Part shown: positions 57,621-64,000 of the stretch, one piece after another
How the letters are laid out: each line of letters starts with the position of its first letter
Position numbering within the stretch: position 1 is the stretch's first letter
Source: Lunularia cruciata
Taxonomy: Eukaryota > Streptophyta > Marchantiopsida > Lunulariales > Lunulariaceae
Direction: 5' to 3'
DNA length: 64,000 nucleotides
Assembly (NCBI GenBank): GCA_948567375.1
Contig: OX419759.1
Location: 29,675,493-29,739,492, forward strand
Notes under the pieces: generated by a model
Told to the model about the DNA's origin: nothing
Seen by the model: only the letters and a program-made list of their open reading frames with translations
Databases searched by the model: none
Translations under genes and position numbers: made by a program

Positions 57621-58250
57621 ACTTTGTTCACATTTGGAGGCCAAGGAATATATGAAATATCTTCTACTTTGGTCTTTTGAACACGAATTCCACCAAGGTA
57701 GATAGTGAGATCCAAATACTCAACCTTCTTGTGGAAGAATCTACACTTCTCAAGATGTAATTTATGTCTTAAACACCTCCAACAAATGTCTCTCATGTTC
57801 CTCCACAATAGTGTTATAGACCAAAATGTCATCAATATAGCACCAAGCTAAATCCAACCCTGCTAGGATATTGTTCATGAATCTCTAGAACTTGTTAAGA
57901 GTATTCTTTAACCCAAATGGTAAGAACCTCCATTGATACAATATATCCTTGTTGTGAGGATCAATAGTCCAAAGTGTTATCTTGGACTTGTACTCTTCTT
58001 TGATTAGAAAGTGATAATATATTGCTCAAAGATCTAAAGTATTGAAGTCCTTTGCACGCTCAATCATAGTGTAGGCATAGCATACTAACTAGCCCTAGGT
58101 TATTGCTTGATAGGATGGTAATCTCCACACATCTACCTATAGATGAATTGCTATGCATATCCTTCTTGGCTGACATCATTGTAATTGAAGTATACTCTCC
58201 ATGTGAGATCTCCTGAACAAGTCTCGAAATGGTCTCTACTTTGGCTCTAA
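57621..58250 (-). pseudogene. gypsy copy C reverse transcriptase remnant
   Basis: KLHLEKCRFFHKKVEYLDLT with IYLGGIRVQKTKVEDI (57770-57640) corresponds to KCRFFHEQVEYLGHTIYAG of copy A. Earlier parts near 57830-58220 are recognisable only at DNA level against copy A (for example the YIDDI region around 57840). Not functional. Confidence 0.7.
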
Positions 58251-61200
58251 ATCAAAGCTCTCTCCATGTCATTGTATTTGTAGAGGAGTCAAAAAATTGG
58301 TGTCACTAATCAGCTCAATCCATATGCCAAGTCCTTTTACAATACCCAAATCCTTCATAGTAAAGGTAAAAAAAATAGCATAGCTCCTCAAGAACCTCTA
58401 AACTCTTCATCTTTCTCCTCTTTTAATCTTGGATCTAATGTTTGACTCACAAGTATCCTCTATAACTGATGTAGAAGTGGAAAATGTACTAACTAGATAT
58501 ACATTGGGGGCCTAGGAGCAATGTTGTCCTACCTCCAATTGCTAAAGTTCCCTACCTCAAAGTGAGTGAAAAACTCTATCAGCTTTGGCTACAAGCTCCA
58601 CTTGTCCTCTAGCTATATCCCAAGTAAACCAAGGGTGTATTCCAAGTAGGCCTTTCTCACTTGGATGTACTCCAACTGGAACACTCTTACTAGTAGTCAT
58701 TGGTTGTATCTTAAGAATACCATACCCACTCAATCTATTTTCCCCAAAATGTGCATGAATTGTCTTGATATACATAGATTTCATAAGTGTCCAAGTGGTG
58801 ATGCCTATCAAGTGCATCCTAGGCTATTCAACCAATCTAAGGCTCACAGTCAAGGTCAAACAATTTAAATCCATAGCCTAACCTAACACTTGATGCTTGA
58901 ATGCCTCTAACACTACTAAAATAGTGATAATACCAGCACAAAAACCTATCAACCACTCTCTTTCATAGGAGTTGGGCTCCACCAACTATTGTAACTATGA
59001 GTCCCTAACAAGTCCAAGACCTCTCTCTCAAAAAACATGGGAACTTAGGAAACTCATGAGTATGGGTAAAGTTGCTCTGGGCTGCCCAACAAGGTTGACC
59101 ATTGCCATAGGTGACTTATCAATCACTGCCACTATTTGAGATTAAGGCCCACCATCCAAGATTTCATTGAAAATCAGCTGTGATGGTCATTGAATACCAT
59201 CATAGGCACAATGTAGAGCCTCCTTAGGTAAGAGGTTTGTCCACCAAAGATGAAGACAATGAGCCTATGATCCAACTTTTGCTACATCTAACAACACAAT
59301 ATATCTCATCCAAGAATAGACTTGATGTGTACTTATCATGACTTGAGTGCAAGAATCACCCATCAGAGTGATGTTTTTAAAATCTAGGCAAGAGAAACAA
59401 CCTAATGCATTTAGAGATTTTGTAATATACATAACATCTCCCAAGATACACTAGAATATGGATTTTGTAAACCTTGATTGTGGTTAATACAAGTATGTCC
59501 CTAGCATGGCCATCCAAAAATCACCAATTGAATGGGACCAAGTCTCTCCAAATCCTATACCTCTAATAAGGAAATGTTTGCTAGTAGAGTCTTTTAGTAA
59601 TAACTCAAGATATTGATAGGCCAGTTATGTCACATGATATAGAGAGACTCGCCTAGTAGTATCATTTCTCTCCACATACAAATACCTTCAAACTTGTATG
59701 CTTACCAATAGTATTGCAACTAGTCCAATATTGATCCAACCAAACAACTTCCATAGGCATACTCCCTCTATTGGCTACTACCAAGCAATAATGCCACCAA
59801 AGGTGACAAAGTAATAGACTTTGAAAACTCATCTTGAAGGGGTCCACAAGTGGTACAAAGTCTCCACTCCAATCTTGTTGCACCAACCTATCTACATGAT
59901 GTTGCAACTCCTTGTTAGAATTCCATAGTAGAACATCCAAGGTGGATGGAACAACCTCACTTGTATCAAGTGATGTCCTTTGGTATTGCGGTATCCTCCA
60001 CATGGGTATTTTCCTCCAATAACTCACTAAGCCAAGTAATAGAACCATTGAAAGTTGAGATTGATGCCATGGTTCTTGACTATAGCGAGCCAAGACTACC
60101 ACTACTAAAGTGCACTAGTAGGTGACATATATGTCCTTCACCTAATTGCCAACTTGGCCTATAGGAATCTATCTCCTTTCAATAATCAATGCTAAACTCA
60201 TGGGGTTTTACAATACTCCACCAAGTAGCACATCATATGACTATGGTAGTGTTGCAATGGCTTGAGCTCTCGCCATAGAACTATCAATTGGATCACTGGG
60301 CTAAATCTAGGCAACAAGCTTCCCACATTTGACTTATTGTGTAGAACCATCCCTAGAGATGTTTGGATTTGAAATGGACACCTCTCCATATATGTCTTCC
60401 ATAGGTCAAGATCAATAATTGCACCCTTTCCCAACATAAGAGACCCCTTATGTTGGAGAAGGTTGCAATTGTCTAGTGTGTATAGAGTCTAGTCAAACCC
60501 TCTATGGTGTATAGATCTTCCTTGAATGTCCCACTAAACTTAAAGTCTTACTCTAGTTATCCAGTAGGACAACCACATGTATAAACCAAGCTTGCTCAAA
60601 AGCTGGTCTAATTGGTAACTCCTCCAAGCAAGTAGTTGTTGCTTGCTATAAGCCACTAGTAGCCAAATGGATTCCATGCTCCTCAACCAAGTCAACTCCA
60701 CCATCAACCACCTCTAATTTAGAAGTAGAAAAACCACCTCCACCTCACAAAGTATGGTAGCTAACCAAAACAGTAGAGTTAGGCCAACTTCCTATGTAAA
60801 TGTGGTACCCACATTTTTCATTTTGGACGAGTTTTGAAGAAGAAGTGCCTTGCTGAAACCAAATTGAAACCAAATGGAGAAGAAATGAGAGGAAATTTGT
60901 ATTTTGATCAAGCCCAAAGAAGTCGACTTTGTGACAAATGGAGACGGATTTAGCCAAGATTGAAAGAGGGCAGACCCAAAGGAGGAATGGAAATTATAGG
61001 TCAAGATTCTTGCAGGGGCTATATCTCAATGTTCACAAGTCCAAATCAAACGTGCTATATCTTGTTGGAAGCGTCTCGTTTAAGGCTTTCCATTTCTACC
61101 AAAATCGCAAAGTTTGGAGGTCTGTAGAAGAAGTTACAAGTATTTAAAGTTTTGGGAGTAACTATACAAAGTAGTTTAGTGTCTTCGGGTTGGATCTTCG

Positions 61201-61333
61201 GACTTTGGATTGGCATCTTTGGACTTCGGGGTGGTGGATCTTCGGACATCGGACTTGAGACTTCAGACTTTGATCTTTGGATCTTGGACTTCGGGTTTAC
61301 ACAACTTTGAGTTAAAAGCTTCTTCGACTCAAG

Positions 61334-61850
61334 ATGAAGACGATTGTATCTGAGATAGTTGGACCTTGGAGTGCAATGAAGATGAATTCGGGAATCTTGC
61401 CAGAGGCATTAGAGAGATTTAGGATAGAGAAAGAATAGATAGCTAGGATACCCATGACATCAATTTCAGTTCCGATTGAAGATGGAACAAGAATTGAAGG
61501 AGAAGTAGCAGTAGTGAATAAATCCAAAGTGCAAGATCAGATTGTAAGTGTCTTCGGGTCAATAACATGAGTGATTAGAGGAAAGTGGGTTACAAATTGA
61601 AGGCATAGATAGTGTACCCATGCTTTCAATTACAATTTGTGATGAGGATATAGTAGAATTAGCAAAGAAATTGATTGTAATTAGACCCGATGTTACAGAA
61701 GTAGGAGTACAGGTGTCATCGGACTTGCTAATTGACACATTAGAGAAAAGTGGGTCAAGAGATAATGAGTTAGATAAGTCACTCCTTAGTGCAATTATAG
61801 TTCCTAGTGCAGAAGTTGTAGAATTAGTAAAGGATTTGGTAGAATAAGCC
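61334..61850 (+). pseudogene. Internally deleted protein of unit v
   Basis: MKTIVSEIVGPWSAMKMNSG, ILPEALERFRIEKE, a stop, IARIPMTSISVPIEDGTRIE and VNKSKVQDQIV correspond in position and pattern to the N-terminal region of unit ii (NMPSKFPISLSS...RMQEQIMAKK). They are followed directly by SSDLLIDTLEKSGSRDNELD and LLSAIIVPSAEVVELV (61710-61840), which matches the region after the coiled coil in unit ii (~34040-33930). The FLAHFYF block and the coiled coil are absent. Confidence 0.6.
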
Positions 61851-62048
61851 ATACCTGAAGAAGGTGAAATAGTAAGAAGATCATCGGGTTTGGAAGCCGA
61901 TGATGAGGTAGTCATCGGATCGGGATAAAAGTCGATTTTAAGATAGGAAGGGTCAGATATGAAGAGTTAGATTGTCCCTTGGGATCTGTAGGTAGGAAAG
62001 GATATTAGGAAGTGGTGCTTAGGTAGGCAAATCTGCCGTTTGCTTCAG

Positions 62049-62055
62049 TATTTAA
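62049..62055 (+). promoter_or_regulatory. TATTTAA box of unit v
   Basis: CAGTATTTAAGGGGAGCATT, 675 bp before the right end; nearly identical to unit ii. Confidence 0.6.
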
Positions 62056-62899
62056 GGGGAGCATTCACAGTCTTATGTTATTCAGTATTCATATTTCTGA
62101 AGATAGATAAAGAGAAGTGCTGGTTTCAGTACTCGTCGCTTAAGCTTAATTCCGATTGTCAATTTTGTGTTTGTATTTGTGAGTGTGTGGAGAATTCCGA
62201 AGAGCAAGTCAATGTGTTTGTGGATGTTGGAATCTACAGCCTTGATCTTCATTCTGTGTGTTTGATCCTAAGTGAAGTGCATCGGAGCAATGCCTTGACA
62301 GATCTGAGAGGAATTGTAGTGTTGTTAGTATTCTGCATTGGTGAGTGCAGTATGAAGTTGATGTGAAGCAATTTTGATCGAAGAAGTTGTGCCTTTAGTG
62401 GAGGGTGGAACAGAATTTTGAGGTGAAATCGGTCTTCGCAGTGAAGTGCCGTCTTCGGGAGAATCTGAATCATCACAATCAAGAGTTGTTTGGACAGAAT
62501 TTACTATGTTGTGATTATGTGTGTGTATTCGTGACAAGTTGTCAAGATTGTGAGCTTGTTACTCTCTTCTGGGTGTAGTCTCTAAAGAGATTAAAGAAGC
62601 CATCAAGAAGAACTGCAATTGTGACTTTTGACTTTGTATTTGACCAATTCTGGATCGTATCTCTGCGGGAACAAACTTTACTTACCTGATTACCGCAAAA
62701 GTGATATTTGCCGGGTTGTCACAGTAAACATGTCATTGGTTGAGAACAAAGGGGAGTGCATAATCAATTAAGCATATAGTTTCCCCAATATTGTACTAGA
62801 CATAGTCTTTATAGTAGTAGGTGGGTGACTAGCATCTAGTCCATGTTGCATGCCATCACTACCTAGAACATCTACACTTGGAAGTCTTAGAGCCATGGA

Positions 62900-64000
62900 T
62901 GTCATTTATAGTGCCTTAGAAAGTATGAAAGATTGGAGAAGTTTGACATGTCTACCAACCTCTCCTCTTTGTAGATCCAACTCCATTCATGTTCCTCTAG
63001 GATTAGGAGCACATATTGCACTCCTAGTTAGAATGGAAAATGCCTCTACCTATGTTGATCTACACATGAAGTCCAAGACATCCCTATCATTAGCAAATGA
63101 GATAGAAGCCTTGACATCTAAATCTGATCTCCTTTAGGCTATAGCTATGGTAGCAAATCTCTACTCCAATTGCTTAATCCAAGTAGTGATGGTTGTATTA
63201 GAAGAAATGGCAAGTATTATGCTGCTACCAAGTGCAAGTCCTCTACCACCACCTTTACCACTTTAACTTCCATAACTTGGGGCTCCTCTACCACCTACCA
63301 TTGCAGCCCTACCTCTCCATAATTCTAAGAAGAGGTCAAATTATTGGTCATTGGTATGATCAAATCTGTGGCAATGGCCACATTGTCTCTAGATTGGCTG
63401 GTTGTGGTACTCTAGAGGTTTATGCTCATACCCAAGGTACGCTTGTGATGAAGTCCACCACAAGTCCAGCAAGCAACACCACCACTCTCTAGTTGCTATT
63501 GACCAAAAAATGAGGGTAGGGTTTTAGGTGCACTAGGCCCTCCACTTGCTCCATAAGATAAGGTTGTCTAATTTGCTCTCAAAAGCCAAGATGGTGTGGT
63601 GCACTCTACTTGCAGTTTTGAAGAAGTAACAATAATAGATGAGGTCTCCCTAACAAATCTAGATGTTGCCACTCTCTTCTCTACCATGTTGAGCTCAATG
63701 AACTTAGTCAAATTAAAGACCACTACCAAAGTTAGTGAAGTAGCCTATAATAATATAGTATCATGTACTCTATATTGCAACTCATTCTCTAGTATGTCAT
63801 ACCAAAGCTGAATTTCCTAAGCCTCAATAACTCCCTTTGTAAATTGGATAAGCCAAGTGTATGCATGCAAGTGTATGCCTCCCATAGGCTCTCTCTAGCC
63901 TCCCATGGGAACTCTTGTAAGCACTTTAGCTTGTGAATCCATACTCCTTTGTAGTTGTACCTCAACCACTAGAAGGACTCCACCATAGAGTCAAACCTTG
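62900..64000 (-). pseudogene. gypsy copy C gag (runs off the window)
   Basis: The minus strand near 63390-63340 reads CGHCHRFDHTNDQ (a zinc knuckle with the last Cys lost), followed by FDLFLELWRGRAAMVGGRGA. Around 63070 the sequence continues without the LTR found in copy A. Upstream gag continues to the window end with stops. Confidence 0.65.

Larger units (their letters stand above)
60801..62723 (+). mobile_element. Unnamed TG...CA unit with perfect target duplication (unit v)
   Basis: 1,923 bp from TGTGGTACCCACATTTTTCA to GCCGGGTTGTCACA, flanked on both sides by GTAAA. The homologous position in copy A (near 28224, CCAATATAAACATGTC) is uninterrupted, proving the boundaries. It holds the N-terminal piece of the unit's protein (from ~61334) joined to its C-terminal piece (to ~61850), lacking most of the middle seen in unit ii, then the TATTTAA box (62049) and 675 bp of tail. 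Confidence 0.9.
57621..64000 (-). mobile_element. Ty3/gypsy retrotransposon, copy C (incomplete in window)
   Basis: Same family as copy A, less well preserved. Right to left: gag (beyond the window edge to ~62900), protease region, spacer (conserved box 58817-58557), RT down to 57621, where unit iv interrupts. A short member of the unnamed family is inserted at 60801-62723 with the duplication GTAAA. Uninterrupted over the site where copy A has its solo LTR. Confidence 0.8.

Overview
The window reads as repeat-rich nuclear DNA of a eukaryote, most probably a non-flowering land plant or a close streptophyte relative. There are no bacterial-style operons. The recognisable coding matter is retrotransposon-derived: Ty3/gypsy elements of two lineages (one with a chromodomain, one with a PHD-type zinc finger), a trace of Ty1/copia, and a LINE family whose C-terminus carries a CCHC knuckle and a restriction-endonuclease-like domain. 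The organism is an inference from element types and base composition. No intact host gene, rRNA, tRNA or CRISPR array could be supported.

Layout. 1-11.6 kb is balanced-composition DNA with scattered LINE pieces (860, 3017, 6645-7886, 9130) and a 1.27 kb TA-flanked inverted-repeat element (4984-6253). 12.3-15.2 kb is an old LINE on the + strand, split by a solo LTR. 16.6-23.4 kb holds decayed copies of an unnamed TG...CA unit. 23.6-32.4 kb is a minus-strand Ty3/gypsy element (copy A) containing a second solo LTR. 33.0-36.8 and 37.3-40.2 kb are two more of the unnamed units in opposite orientation. A copia scrap follows, then gypsy copy B (+, 40.9-45.4 kb), which stops abruptly inside reverse transcriptase. 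45.4-52.9 kb resembles the left flank: unique DNA, a fresh 361-bp LINE insertion with a 13-bp target duplication (48395-48755), and an inverted second copy of the TA-flanked element (49796-51091). 53.0-54.1 kb is the chromodomain end and 3' LTR of a chromovirus. It abuts another unnamed unit (54.1-57.6 kb), which is itself inserted into gypsy copy C (57.6 kb to the window end, minus). Copy C is also split by a short, precisely bounded member of the unnamed family (60801-62723).

The most interesting content is this unnamed family. At least five copies share TGTGG...TTGTCACA-like ends, a long decayed reading frame (an N-terminal region, a conserved 'QTTY...FFH...FLAHFYF..NLL' block and a long coiled coil), and a TATTTAA box about 650-690 bp before the right end. 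None shows terminal direct repeats, RT or integrase. They look like solo giant LTRs that carry an ORF upstream of their own promoter, or like an undescribed element class; one copy has a perfect 5-bp target duplication.

The copies illuminate one another. Gypsy C supplies the uninterrupted site for the solo LTR in gypsy A, and gypsy A does the same for the unit in gypsy C. Five LINE 3' ends show compensatory changes in a hairpin. Nearly every reading frame has stops or frameshifts, so most entries are given as mobile elements or pseudogenes.
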